Shown here: positions 1 through 7,299 of the stretch, piece after piece
How positions within the stretch are numbered: position 1 is the first letter of the stretch
How the letters are laid out: each line of letters starts with the position of its first letter
From: Methylibium sp035762065
Lineage (GTDB): Bacteria; Pseudomonadota; Gammaproteobacteria; Burkholderiales; Burkholderiaceae_C
Assembly (NCBI RefSeq): GCF_035762065.1
Contig: NZ_DASTPW010000020.1
Span: 1 to 64,000, forward strand
Length of the DNA: 64,000 bases
Reading direction: 5' to 3'
Notes under the pieces: generated by a model
What the model saw: the letters and a program-made list of their open reading frames with translations, nothing else
The model's database searches: none
Told to the model about the DNA's origin: nothing
Position numbers and translations under genes: made by a program

Positions 1-2
1 CG

Positions 3-722
3 GATCCGCGGCGTCTGCTGGTGGGGATCGCGCTTGCTCTCGCTTCGGCTCTGAGCGGCTGCGCCTCGGGCGGCCTGCGCGAGATGGTCGGCATGGCACC
101 GGCCGCGGTGACGAATCCGCAGGACGCGAAGCCGGCCGCGGCGAAGCCGAGCGTCGAAGCGCCCGTCGCCGCGAAGCCGGCCGAAGCGCCGGTCGCGGCG
201 AACGTGCAGCGCGCCTACGACGACGCCCGCCGCCTGCTCGCCGCCGGCCGCAGCGCCGAGGCCGAGCGCGCGTTCAAGGCGCTGGCGCAGGCGCACCCCG
301 AACTGGGCGGTCCGCAGGCGAACCTCGGGCTGATCTACCGGCAGACGGGGCGCGGTGCCGAGGCTGTCGCGGCGCTGGAGAAGGCCGTCGAGGCGAGCCC
401 GGGGCAGCCGGTCTTCTTCAACCAGCTCGGCGTCGCCTACCGCGAGGCCGGCGAGTTCCAGAAGGCACGCGGCGCCTACGAACAGGCGCTCGAACTCGAG
501 CCCGACTACGCGAGCGCGGCGCTCAACCTCGGCATCCTCCACGACCTCTACCTCGCCGATGCGGCGCAGGCGCTCGCGCTCTACGACCGCTACCAGCAGC
601 TCACCGGCGGCAAGGACGCGCAGGTCGGCAAGTGGGTCGCGGACCTGAAGAACCGCAGCAAGCCCGCGCCGGGCGCACCGGCCGGCAAGCCGGTCGCGCT
701 GGTGAAGAAGGAGCAGCCATGA
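3..722 (+). CDS. TPR-repeat lipoprotein (5' partial)
   Basis: The frame is open from the left edge of the window. A GTG at 21 is possible, but the codons before it encode two arginines directly ahead of the hydrophobic stretch, so the true start, with a normal charged signal-peptide n-region, is probably just outside the window. A lipobox (LSGC) follows the hydrophobic stretch, predicting a lipid-anchored envelope protein. After an Ala/Pro/Lys-rich linker come three to four tetratricopeptide repeats (about residues 60-200), a protein-protein interaction scaffold. It is coupled by an ATGA overlap to the next gene and heads an ExbB/ExbD/TonB-like operon, where it probably acts as the accessory TPR subunit, as TPR proteins do beside some TonB systems. 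Partner is inferred from context. Confidence 0.85.
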   Translation, partial: DPRRLLVGIALALASALSGCASGGLREMVGMAPAAVTNPQDAKPAAAKPSVEAPVAAKPAEAPVAANVQRAYDDARRLLAAGRSAEAERAFKALAQAHPELGGPQANLGLIYRQTGRGAEAVAALEKAVEASPGQPVFFNQLGVAYREAGEFQKARGAYEQALELEPDYASAALNLGILHDLYLADAAQALALYDRYQQLTGGKDAQVGKWVADLKNRSKPAPGAPAGKPVALVKKEQP

Positions 723-1063
723 CGAAGACCGTTCGCGGCGTCGCGTTCGCGCTGGCGCTCTGCGTCGCGCCCTTCGCGGCCGCGCAGACCACCAAGCCGG
801 CCAGGAAAGCGCCGCCGCAGGCCGAGCCCGCGGTGAAGGGCGACCGCGCCGACCAGGCCGACATCGACCGTACCCAGATCCTCGGCAATCGCGAGCTGCC
901 CAAGGTGCTCTACATCGTGCCGTGGAAGAAGCCGCTGCCCGGCGACCTGAGCGGCCGGCCGCCGAGCAGCGTGGTCGACGAGGCGCTCGCGCCGATCGAC
1001 CGCGACGTGTTCCGCCGGCAGGTGCAGTACGACGCGCAGACGCAGGCCGCACCGGCGCGCTGA
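719..1063 (+). CDS. small secreted protein of the ExbB/ExbD operon
   Basis: A 114-residue protein whose ATG overlaps the stop of the TPR lipoprotein (ATGA at 719-722), so translation is coupled. The first ~23 residues form a Sec signal peptide ending AAAQ. The mature part is short, basic-to-acidic and Pro/Ala-rich, with a more conserved-looking middle containing LGNRELPKVLYIVPWKKP. I do not recognise a named domain. Its position between a TPR lipoprotein and an ExbB-type channel suggests a periplasmic accessory factor of the same complex. A longer frame reaching back to 632 exists but lies inside the TPR gene and would remove the signal peptide from the N-terminus. Confidence 0.75.
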   Translation: MTKTVRGVAFALALCVAPFAAAQTTKPARKAPPQAEPAVKGDRADQADIDRTQILGNRELPKVLYIVPWKKPLPGDLSGRPPSSVVDEALAPIDRDVFRRQVQYDAQTQAAPAR

Positions 1064-1132
1064 CCCGAATGCCCGATCCCCATCCCAACCCGACAACCCG
1101 TTCAGGCCCCGCGTGGGCAGTGGAGTGATGCG

Positions 1133-1786
1133 ATGACTACCTTCCAGACCGTCGTGAAGTTCTTCCAGGACAGCGGCCTGTTCATCTACCCGAGCCTGCT
1201 GATCATGGCGCTCGGCCTCGCGATCGCGATCGAGCGCTTCGTCTTCCTCAGCAAGACGCGCAGCGAGAACCGGCGCCTGTGGGACAAGCTGCAGCCGATG
1301 CTCCAGAACGGCAAGTTCAAGGAGGTGCACAGCGCCACCTCGAACACCGACACCGCGATCGGCAAGATCGTCAACTACGGCCTCACGCGCATGCAGAGCC
1401 CGGGCCGCCGCGAGGACTTCGACATGGCGATGGAGGAAGGGATGATGGAGATCGTCCCGCGCCTGGAGAAGCGCACCCACTACATCGCGACCTTCGCCAA
1501 CGTGATCACGCTGGTGGGCCTGCTCGGCACCATCATCGGCCTGATCAAGGGCTTCACCGCGGTCGCCGCGGTGAACCCGGCGGAGAAGGCCGAGATGCTC
1601 TCCGCGTCGATTTCGATCGCGATGAACAACACCGCGTTCGCGCTGATGGTCGCGATCCCCTTCCTGCTGATCCACGCCTACCTGCAGGCGCGCACCAGCG
1701 AGATCGTCGACGGGCTGGAAGCCGCGAAGATCAGCTTCCTGAACGTCGTGCAGCGGCTGCGTCCCGAAGCCGGCAGCGTCCGCTGA
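1133..1786 (+). CDS. MotA/TolQ/ExbB proton channel family protein
   Basis: Inner-membrane proton-channel subunit of the ExbB/TolQ family, 217 aa, the usual length. Three membrane segments are visible: about residues 15-35, 120-147 (containing the family signature VGLLGTIIGLIKGF) and 168-186, with the long cytoplasmic loop between the first two. It would assemble as a ring around ExbD-type subunits and convert proton motive force to mechanical work in the periplasm. It is followed by two ExbD-type genes and a TonB-like gene in the same direction. Whether it drives outer-membrane import, envelope integrity or motility cannot be told from sequence; exbB or tolQ as a name would be a guess because the canonical tol-pal genes are not nearby. 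Confidence 0.92.
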   Translation: MTTFQTVVKFFQDSGLFIYPSLLIMALGLAIAIERFVFLSKTRSENRRLWDKLQPMLQNGKFKEVHSATSNTDTAIGKIVNYGLTRMQSPGRREDFDMAMEEGMMEIVPRLEKRTHYIATFANVITLVGLLGTIIGLIKGFTAVAAVNPAEKAEMLSASISIAMNNTAFALMVAIPFLLIHAYLQARTSEIVDGLEAAKISFLNVVQRLRPEAGSVR

Positions 1787-1822
1787 GCCCACGAGCCGCG
1801 GGCTCAAAAGACGGAGAACGCC

Positions 1823-2317
1823 ATGCGTGTACGACGCCTGCGCAAGGAGGTCGCCCATCTCGAGGTGACGGCCTTCATCAACCTGATCGTGGTGCTGGTG
1901 CCCTTCCTGCTCTCGACCGCGGTGTTCACCCGGCTCGCGGTGATGGACCTGTCGCTGCCCGCGCAGTCCACCGGCGCGGCCGAGCAGCTCAAGGTCAACG
2001 AGCTGAAGCTCGAAGTGGTGATCCGGCCGGATCGCATCGACGTCTCCGACCGCATCGGCGGGATGATCCAGAGCATCCCCAACACGCCCGCCGGCCCCGA
2101 CTACGCGACGCTCGGCACGCTCGCCCAGGCGCTCAAGCAGAAGTTCCCCGAGCAGAGCAACGCGACGGTGCTCGCCGAGCCGAACACCTCCTACGACGCG
2201 CTGGTGCAGACAATGGACGCGGTGCGCGAATCGCAGCGCCGCGAGAACAACCAGACGGTGCGCTCCGAGCTGTTCCCTGCGATCTCGATCGGCGACGCGC
2301 CGATCGTCAAGGGTTGA
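1823..2317 (+). CDS. ExbD/TolR-type protein lacking the membrane Asp
   Basis: A 164-residue protein with the ExbD/TolR layout: a short basic cytoplasmic N-terminus, one transmembrane helix (about residues 15-36) and a periplasmic domain. In ExbD and TolR the helix carries an essential proton-binding Asp in a context such as FIDVML. Here the aligned residue is Asn20 (codon AAC at 1880-1882) in FINLIVVLV, so the subunit should not carry protons itself. The next gene encodes a second ExbD that keeps the Asp. As ExbB rings hold two ExbD chains, the pair may form a heterodimer; this is inference. Confidence 0.85.
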   Translation: MRVRRLRKEVAHLEVTAFINLIVVLVPFLLSTAVFTRLAVMDLSLPAQSTGAAEQLKVNELKLEVVIRPDRIDVSDRIGGMIQSIPNTPAGPDYATLGTLAQALKQKFPEQSNATVLAEPNTSYDALVQTMDAVRESQRRENNQTVRSELFPAISIGDAPIVKG

Positions 2318-2330
2318 GAAGGAGCGGGCC

Positions 2331-2861
2331 ATGAAGCTGACCCCGATCCAGAAGCGCGCGGCCCGCAAGGGCCGCAACAGCACCGCGCTCGACATGAACC
2401 TCGTCGCGCTGATCGACATCTTCACGATCCTGATCTTCTTCCTGCTGTCCTCGGCCACCGGCGTGGAGCTGCTCACCGCGCCGAACGCGGCCAAGCTGCC
2501 CGAGGCCAAGGTCGAGAAGGCGCCCAAGGAGACGGTGACGGTGGTGGTCAGCGGCGACGACATCGTCGTGCAGGGCCGCAAGGTCGCGTCGATCCAGCAG
2601 GTGCTGGCCGCCGAGGGCGACGTGATCGCGCCGCTGAAGGACGAGCTGGAATTGCTCGCCAAGCGCAGCCCGGTCGTCGCGGCCGCGGCCCCGCCCACGC
2701 CCGACGGCGGCACGCCGGTCGCCGCCGCGCCGGCCGCGCAGCAGCTCACGGTGCTTGGCGACAAGGACATCCCGTACCGCCTGCTGAAGAAGGTGATGGT
2801 CACCGGCGCGCGCGCCAACTACAGCGACGTGTCGTTCGCCGTGCGCAAGAAGGAGGTGTGA
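2331..2861 (+). CDS. ExbD/TolR-type biopolymer transport protein
   Basis: A 176-aa ExbD/TolR-family subunit starting 13 bases after the previous ExbD-like gene, with GGAG ahead of the ATG. The single membrane helix (about residues 23-43) contains the expected Asp29 in LVALIDIFTILIFFLL, the residue that is protonated during force generation in ExbD and TolR. The periplasmic part carries a VVVSGDDIVVQGR stretch typical of the family fold, a Pro/Ala-rich insertion near residue 125, and a final domain. It is the proton-competent partner of the preceding Asn-bearing paralogue. The stop codon is followed at once by a dispersed repeat element. Confidence 0.9.
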   Translation: MKLTPIQKRAARKGRNSTALDMNLVALIDIFTILIFFLLSSATGVELLTAPNAAKLPEAKVEKAPKETVTVVVSGDDIVVQGRKVASIQQVLAAEGDVIAPLKDELELLAKRSPVVAAAAPPTPDGGTPVAAAPAAQQLTVLGDKDIPYRLLKKVMVTGARANYSDVSFAVRKKEV

Positions 2862-2864
2862 TGA

Positions 2865-2949
2865 CCCACCCCCCCGTTGCGGCTTCGCCGCTCCCCACCA
2901 GGGGGCGCCGCTGGCAGCCCGGCGAAGCCGGAGCCGCGGCGGCTGCTGG
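2865..2949 (+). repeat. dispersed intergenic repeat, copy 1
   Basis: An ~85-base element just after the ExbD stop codon. A second copy lies at 60592-60675 with mostly identical sequence: both contain GTTGCGGCTTCGCCGCTCCC, then a G-run, GGCGCCGCTGGCAG, and end CTGCTGG. The internal GCGGC-TTC-GCCGC and CCCC/GGGG blocks can fold into hairpins. It looks like a REP-type palindromic element; both copies sit directly downstream of a coding sequence. It separates exbD from the TonB-like gene and leaves that gene 136 bases away. Confidence 0.8.
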
Positions 2950-2997
2950 CTTGCGCTGCTCGGATGCCAGCCACCGCTCGTATCGCGAAGGCCTGAC

Positions 2998-4098
2998 ATG
3001 ACATCTGCCGCCATCTCCTACCGCGAGCCCTTCCTCGCCTGGGCCGACGCGCCCGAGGACGTCGCGCGCTTCCGGCGCTTCCGCAACGTCGTGCTGGTCG
3101 CGACTGTGCTGCTGTGCCTGCTGTTCCTGCTGCTGCCCAGGCCGCAGGTCGATCGCAGCAAGCCACCCGAGGTGCCGGAGCGCCTCGCGAAGATCATCCT
3201 GGAAGAGGCCGCCAAGCCGCCGCCGCCCGCGCCGGTCAAGGCGCCGGCGCCGAAGCAGGAGCTCGCGAAGGTCGACGCGACGCCGAGCCTCAACAAGCCC
3301 GACCCGAAGCGGCCGGAGCCGCCGAAGGCCGCGGTCGCGCCGGAAGCTCGCCGGCCGGTCGAAGGCAAGCCGCCCGGCGAGGTGCTCGACGGCATCCGCC
3401 GCAAGGCCGCCGGCGTCGGCCTGCTGGCCGCGAGCAACGAGCTGGCCGAGTTGCGCGGCGCGCCGGTCGCGGCGCAGCTGAACCAGGACATCAAGCAGGG
3501 CCCGGGCGTCGGCACGGGCAAGGGCGTCGGCGTGGGGGCCGGTAACGAGCCCGGCCTGCCCGATCGCGCGCTGATCACCTCGAACGCGATGGGCAGCTCC
3601 GGCGGCATCAACACCGCGGGCTACAGCCGCAACACCGGCGGCGGCGGCCTGGGCGGGCAGGCGACGACGCTCGTCGAAGGCGTGGCCGGCGGCGGTGGCG
3701 GTGGTGGGCCGGGCGGCGGCGGCGTGCGCGGCGGCAAGGGCGACGGCACCGGCACCGGCGCGGGCGGCAAGGGCGCCGGCGGCTCGGTCGCCAAGGGCGA
3801 CAGCGGCAAGGCCTCGCGTTCGCTGGAGGAGATCAAGCTCGTGTTCGAGCGCCACAAGGGGGCGATCTACGCGATCTACAACCGCGCGCTGCGCGACGAC
3901 CCGGCGCTGCAGGGCAAGGTGGTCGTCAAGCTGACGATCGCGCCGAACGGCACCGCCGACGTGCGCATCGTCTCGAGCGAGCTGAAGTCCGACGAGGTCG
4001 AGGGCAAGCTGCTGGCGCGCATCCGCAGCTTCGATTTCGGTGCGAAGGATGTCGCGGTGATGGTCGTGAACTGGCCGCTGGACTTTCTGCCTAGTTGA
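2998..4098 (+). CDS. AgmX/PglI C-terminal domain protein (TonB-like)
   Basis: A 366-residue TonB-like energy transducer. The N-terminus is cytoplasmic (about 30 residues), followed by one membrane helix (about residues 30-47) and a Pro/Lys/Ala-rich periplasmic stretch resembling the TonB linker. Residues ~160-275 form a very Gly-rich low-complexity region. The C-terminal ~90 residues match the AgmX/PglI C-terminal domain: an SLEEIKLVFERHKGAIYAIYNR helix, then GKVVVKLTIAPNG and a final strand region. The family occurs in myxobacterial gliding/Glt proteins and in many uncharacterised ExbB/ExbD operons. It probably transmits energy from the upstream channel to an outer-membrane partner. In that domain the position often held by Cys is Ile-Tyr here. 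Substrate unknown. Confidence 0.85.
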   Translation: MTSAAISYREPFLAWADAPEDVARFRRFRNVVLVATVLLCLLFLLLPRPQVDRSKPPEVPERLAKIILEEAAKPPPPAPVKAPAPKQELAKVDATPSLNKPDPKRPEPPKAAVAPEARRPVEGKPPGEVLDGIRRKAAGVGLLAASNELAELRGAPVAAQLNQDIKQGPGVGTGKGVGVGAGNEPGLPDRALITSNAMGSSGGINTAGYSRNTGGGGLGGQATTLVEGVAGGGGGGGPGGGGVRGGKGDGTGTGAGGKGAGGSVAKGDSGKASRSLEEIKLVFERHKGAIYAIYNRALRDDPALQGKVVVKLTIAPNGTADVRIVSSELKSDEVEGKLLARIRSFDFGAKDVAVMVVNWPLDFLPS

Positions 4099-4119
4099 AG
4101 CCGCTGGACGCTAGTGATC

Positions 4120-4147
4120 TTGACGACCAAGGCAAATTCTTTAAACT
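4120..4147 (+). promoter_or_regulatory. candidate sigma-70 promoter of the AT-rich islet
   Basis: TTGACG at 4120-4125 (5 of 6 to the -35 consensus) and TAAACT at 4142-4147 (4 of 6 to the -10), separated by 16 bases, lie about 40 bases upstream of the first islet gene at 4187. The surrounding DNA turns abruptly AT-rich here, so the match is suggestive only. Confidence 0.5.
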
Positions 4148-4186
4148 TAGAACCGCCTGCCCATTAAATTTGTATTGCTGCTCCCG

Positions 4187-5080
4187 ATGAAACGCCGGAT
4201 TTGTCATCTGCTTATTGCATTTATGGTGCTAGCTGCCATAGCGGCTGCTGCTTTTTACTTCGATAAGATATCTGGCGCTGTCACAGGTTCAAAATCGACG
4301 GTCGAGGCGCGGAAGACGGAGGCGTCATTTCCACGTAATGCCTCTGAGGTCGTCATTGAAAATAAGAGCAGCAAGCTGGCCGTAACGAAAAGTCAAGGCC
4401 GCCATTCAGACTTTTCCGGTGAGTTGATTGATCTTGATGGCTTAACTGTGGGTGAATATATAGCCAAGCGTTGGAACTTAGCAAAGAACGGAAGCGCAAC
4501 AGATCAATACGAAATCTATCGCGCCACAACAATCTGCGCGCGCATCGCAGAGCAGAAAAACGCTTTATTGATGCTGCCCCCTGGATCTTCAAGCAAAAGT
4601 TTGCTGGACTCGCTAAAGTCCAATATTGAGAATGCAGAATTAGTTTGCGCGGACGTTACGGAAATACAAAAAACGAAAGAGCGCTTAGAATTTTTGCGAT
4701 CTTCTGCGCAAGGAGGAAATGCTGACGCACAAGTTGCTTTCTTTGCTGAAGGACCTAGCGGCGCACCTATAGACTTTTCAGAGCAACCGCAGAATGACTT
4801 CAACTTGGAAGCATGGAAGAAGGAAGCGTTAGGATATTTAAACTCCGCTGCCGAAAGTCGACACAGACTCGCATTGTCGATTTTAAGTCAAATTTACGAA
4901 GAAGGTAGTATTGCGCGGAAAGATTATCGTCGCGCGCTGACTTATGCTGTCGCTGAGGCTAAGGTCCGCAATCTTGATCCAGCTACGCAAACTGTCGTAA
5001 ATAGCTTGGTTAAGAAGATGACGTCGGAAGAAGTGGCTGTGTCGATAGAAGAAGGTACTAAGCTGGCAGAGGGTAAATGA
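4187..5080 (+). CDS. membrane-anchored Sel1-like repeat protein
   Basis: A 297-residue protein starting at ATG 4187; a TTG 12 bases upstream is possible but gives a poorer N-terminus. A basic start (MKRR) is followed by one hydrophobic segment (about residues 7-26), either a membrane anchor or uncleaved signal. The middle is unrecognised. From about residue 165 there are Sel1-type helical repeats, recognisable by AQGGNADAQ, LNSAAESRHRLALSIL, and IYEEGS..KDYRRALTYAVAEA. Sel1 repeats mediate protein binding. Base composition and codon use are far more AT-rich than the flanking genes, suggesting horizontal acquisition. It overlaps the next gene by ATGA. Function unknown. Confidence 0.75.
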   Translation: MKRRICHLLIAFMVLAAIAAAAFYFDKISGAVTGSKSTVEARKTEASFPRNASEVVIENKSSKLAVTKSQGRHSDFSGELIDLDGLTVGEYIAKRWNLAKNGSATDQYEIYRATTICARIAEQKNALLMLPPGSSSKSLLDSLKSNIENAELVCADVTEIQKTKERLEFLRSSAQGGNADAQVAFFAEGPSGAPIDFSEQPQNDFNLEAWKKEALGYLNSAAESRHRLALSILSQIYEEGSIARKDYRRALTYAVAEAKVRNLDPATQTVVNSLVKKMTSEEVAVSIEEGTKLAEGK

Positions 5081-5595
5081 AGAAAGCCCACTTTTTTATT
5101 ACAGCAATTGTACTGGTGCTGTTATCTGCCTTTCCGGATAGCGTGTTTGCGCAAGCTCCTAGAAATTACGGCCGCTATTTTTGTCAAGACTGCAACATTG
5201 GAGGCGGCGCGGCTGCGATGGGTGACATATTTACCTTCCTCAGATCAACTCAGATAACAAGCCGTTGGGTGCCCGGCGATCTCATAACAGTTTGTGACGG
5301 AGCGAATTGTTTGACCGTAACTTGGAGGGGAACTACGTGGAATGCTATAGGGCCGCCTTATAGGGACTCTGGCGAGGGCTACAAAAACAATGTCTCTATA
5401 AACTACTGGATGGGAGGAGCCATTTACAGCGTGGAGAATACTTGGATTTCTCCTTCGGGTCCCATACGAAGGGGCACCGTTACTGTCAGTGATTTGGTTC
5501 CCGTAGGCCCCGAGGCTGGGGGAGGCGTAGGCTATTGGGGATATTCAACACTAGGAGGCTATTCTTATGGTGGTGGCGAAGCGTCCTGTCCATAA
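5077..5595 (+). CDS. secreted protein of unknown function
   Basis: A 172-residue exported protein, translationally coupled to the Sel1-like gene through ATGA (5077-5080). A clear Sec signal peptide (MKKAHFFITAIVLVLLSAF, cleavage near VFA-QA) precedes a Gly/Tyr/Trp-rich mature domain. Two CxxC-like pairs (CQDC near residue 37 and CDGANC near residue 72) and a Cys near the C-terminus could form disulfides. The C-terminal ~30 residues are Gly/Tyr/Ser rich. I recognise no family. Its AT-rich composition matches the genes on each side of it in the islet. Confidence 0.7.
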   Translation: MKKAHFFITAIVLVLLSAFPDSVFAQAPRNYGRYFCQDCNIGGGAAAMGDIFTFLRSTQITSRWVPGDLITVCDGANCLTVTWRGTTWNAIGPPYRDSGEGYKNNVSINYWMGGAIYSVENTWISPSGPIRRGTVTVSDLVPVGPEAGGGVGYWGYSTLGGYSYGGGEASCP

Positions 5596-6142
5596 TGGAG
5601 TGATGTACCCGAGCCTGCGCCTGCGCCTGCGCCAGCGGCGGGGGTTTTTTGTAGCTTGCGCCGGTATGCTTTTCATCAGCGGTGCTGCGGCCGGTAAATC
5701 GGCAACAAGAAAAGGTGCCGACGTTGCGCCGGGCGACTTCTTCTTGTCGTTCACGGAAACCAATATAGTTCGCCAGGCGGCCGAAAAGGTGCTACGTGTG
5801 ATCGATAGCCAAGCCGCGGACAGGGCGGTAATCAACGGCTTATACGAGTCGGGGAGCGAGGCTCTTAAAGGTAGATATTCTGAAGCTGCCTTTGGGCAAA
5901 GGCTTTACATGATTCGTCGCAATCTGGGTCCTATGGTGAGGCGACAATTTAATATGGTCAGCGGTGGATTTCATTCGTTGCCTAATCTACCTTCGGGGCG
6001 GTATGCTATTGCAATGTTCGAAACCGAGTTCAGGGCCACCGGCGGGTTCGCGCGCAGCGAAGAATTGACAATGTCCTGGAACGATGCTGCAAGAGAGTGG
6101 CTTTTTGTTGAGTATTATGTAGGTAATGCTAGTTTGAATTAA
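5567..6142 (+). CDS. exported DUF4019-like protein
   Basis: The first ATG (5567) overlaps the previous gene and has GGAGG at 5554-5558, eight bases upstream; a second candidate is ATG 5603 just after the previous stop. Either gives an N-terminus with a basic Arg/Leu stretch (encoded by three CCTGCG hexamer units, 5614-5631) and a signal-like hydrophobic segment ending GAAAG. The mature ~130 residues resemble the DUF4019 fold: an N-terminal helix, YMIRRNLGPMVRRQF, a LPNLPSGRYAIAMFETEF strand pair, and a C-terminal EELTMSWNDAAREW. DUF4019 proteins are small periplasmic proteins of unknown role. Composition is AT-richer than the surroundings. Confidence 0.72.
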   Translation: MVVAKRPVHNGVMYPSLRLRLRQRRGFFVACAGMLFISGAAAGKSATRKGADVAPGDFFLSFTETNIVRQAAEKVLRVIDSQAADRAVINGLYESGSEALKGRYSEAAFGQRLYMIRRNLGPMVRRQFNMVSGGFHSLPNLPSGRYAIAMFETEFRATGGFARSEELTMSWNDAAREWLFVEYYVGNASLN

Positions 6143-6150
6143 TCGATTAT

Positions 6151-7278
6151 ATGCCCGCTCTACTCCCGAACGTCGATCCCGACGGCCTGCTCGAGTTTTC
6201 GGTCGTCTACACCGACCGTGCGCTGAACCACATGTCCGGCAAGTTCCAGGGCGTGCTGCGCGACATCTCGGCGACGCTCAAGCAGGTCTACCGCGCGCGC
6301 TCGGCGATCGTGGTGCCTGGCAGCGGCAGCTTCGGCATGGAGGCCGTCGCCCGCCAGTTCGCCACGGCCAAGCGGGTGCTGGTGATCCGCAACGGCTGGT
6401 TCAGCTACCGCTGGACGCAGATCTTCGACATGGGCTCGATCCCGGCCGAAGCGCAGGTGCTGAAGGCGCGCATGACGTCCGGCGAGAAGCACGCGCCGTT
6501 CGCGCCGGCGCCGATCGAGGAGGTCGTCGCGACGATCGCCAGGACCCGGCCCGACGTGGTGTTCGCGCCGCACGTCGAGACCTCGGCCGGCATGCTGCTG
6601 CCGGACCCGTACCTGAAGGCCGTCGCCGACGCGGTGCATGCGGCGGGCGGCCTCTTCGTGCTCGACTGCATCGCTTCCGGCACGGTCTGGGTCGACATGC
6701 AGGCCACCGGCGTTGACGTGCTGGTGAGCGCGCCGCAGAAGGGCTGGAGCGGCCCGCCCTGCTGCGCCTTCGTGATGCTGTCCGAGCGCGCGCGTGCCGC
6801 GATCGACGCGACGCAGAGCACCAGCTTCGCGGCCGACCTGAAGAAGTGGCTGCAGATCATCGAGACCTTCGAGGCCGGCGGGCACGCCTACCACGCGACG
6901 ATGCCGACCGAAGCGTTGGTGCAGGTGCGCGACGTGATGCGCGAGACGGCCGACTACGGCTTCGCCCGCGTCAAGGAAGAGCAGTTCGAGCTGGGGCGCC
7001 GGGTGCGGGCGCTGTTCGAGTCGCGCGGCTTCAAGAGCGTGGCGGCGCCGGGCTTCCAGGCGCCGGGCGTCATCGTCAACTACACCGACGACGCGGCCTG
7101 GCAGAGCGGCAAGCCCTTCGCCGCGCTCGGTCTGCAGATCGCCGCGGGCGTGCCGCTGCAGTGCGACGAGCCGGCCGATTTCAAGAGCTTTCGCATCGGG
7201 CTGTTCGGGCTCGACAAGCTGCACCACATCGATCGCACCGTGGCGCAGCTCGAGGCGGCGCTGGACAAGCTCGCCTGA
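6151..7278 (+). CDS. class V aminotransferase (alanine-glyoxylate type)
   Basis: PLP-dependent fold-type I enzyme of aminotransferase class V, 375 aa. The PLP lysine is Lys197 in SAPQKGWSG, preceded by the cofactor-contacting LDCIASG segment (about residues 171-177). N-terminal VVPGSGSFGMEA corresponds to the small-domain glycine-rich element. It most resembles alanine/serine-glyoxylate aminotransferases, which interconvert glyoxylate and glycine, but substrate cannot be fixed by sequence. The start ATG sits nine bases after the AT-rich islet ends, and base composition returns to the GC-rich norm at this codon, so the islet's right boundary is here. It converges with the following lipoprotein gene. 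Confidence 0.88.
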   Translation: MPALLPNVDPDGLLEFSVVYTDRALNHMSGKFQGVLRDISATLKQVYRARSAIVVPGSGSFGMEAVARQFATAKRVLVIRNGWFSYRWTQIFDMGSIPAEAQVLKARMTSGEKHAPFAPAPIEEVVATIARTRPDVVFAPHVETSAGMLLPDPYLKAVADAVHAAGGLFVLDCIASGTVWVDMQATGVDVLVSAPQKGWSGPPCCAFVMLSERARAAIDATQSTSFAADLKKWLQIIETFEAGGHAYHATMPTEALVQVRDVMRETADYGFARVKEEQFELGRRVRALFESRGFKSVAAPGFQAPGVIVNYTDDAAWQSGKPFAALGLQIAAGVPLQCDEPADFKSFRIGLFGLDKLHHIDRTVAQLEAALDKLA

Positions 7279-7299
7279 CGCGGGCCGGCGCGGCGCCGG

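Noticed and set aside
590..2818. A 742-codon minus-strand frame over the ExbB/ExbD genes
   Set aside because: Antisense shadow without a family match; the + strand genes are well supported.
5614..5631. Three CCTGCG units as a phase-variation tract
   Set aside because: The unit is six bases, so changes would stay in frame and only alter the number of Arg-Leu pairs in the leader; three copies are too few to suggest switching.
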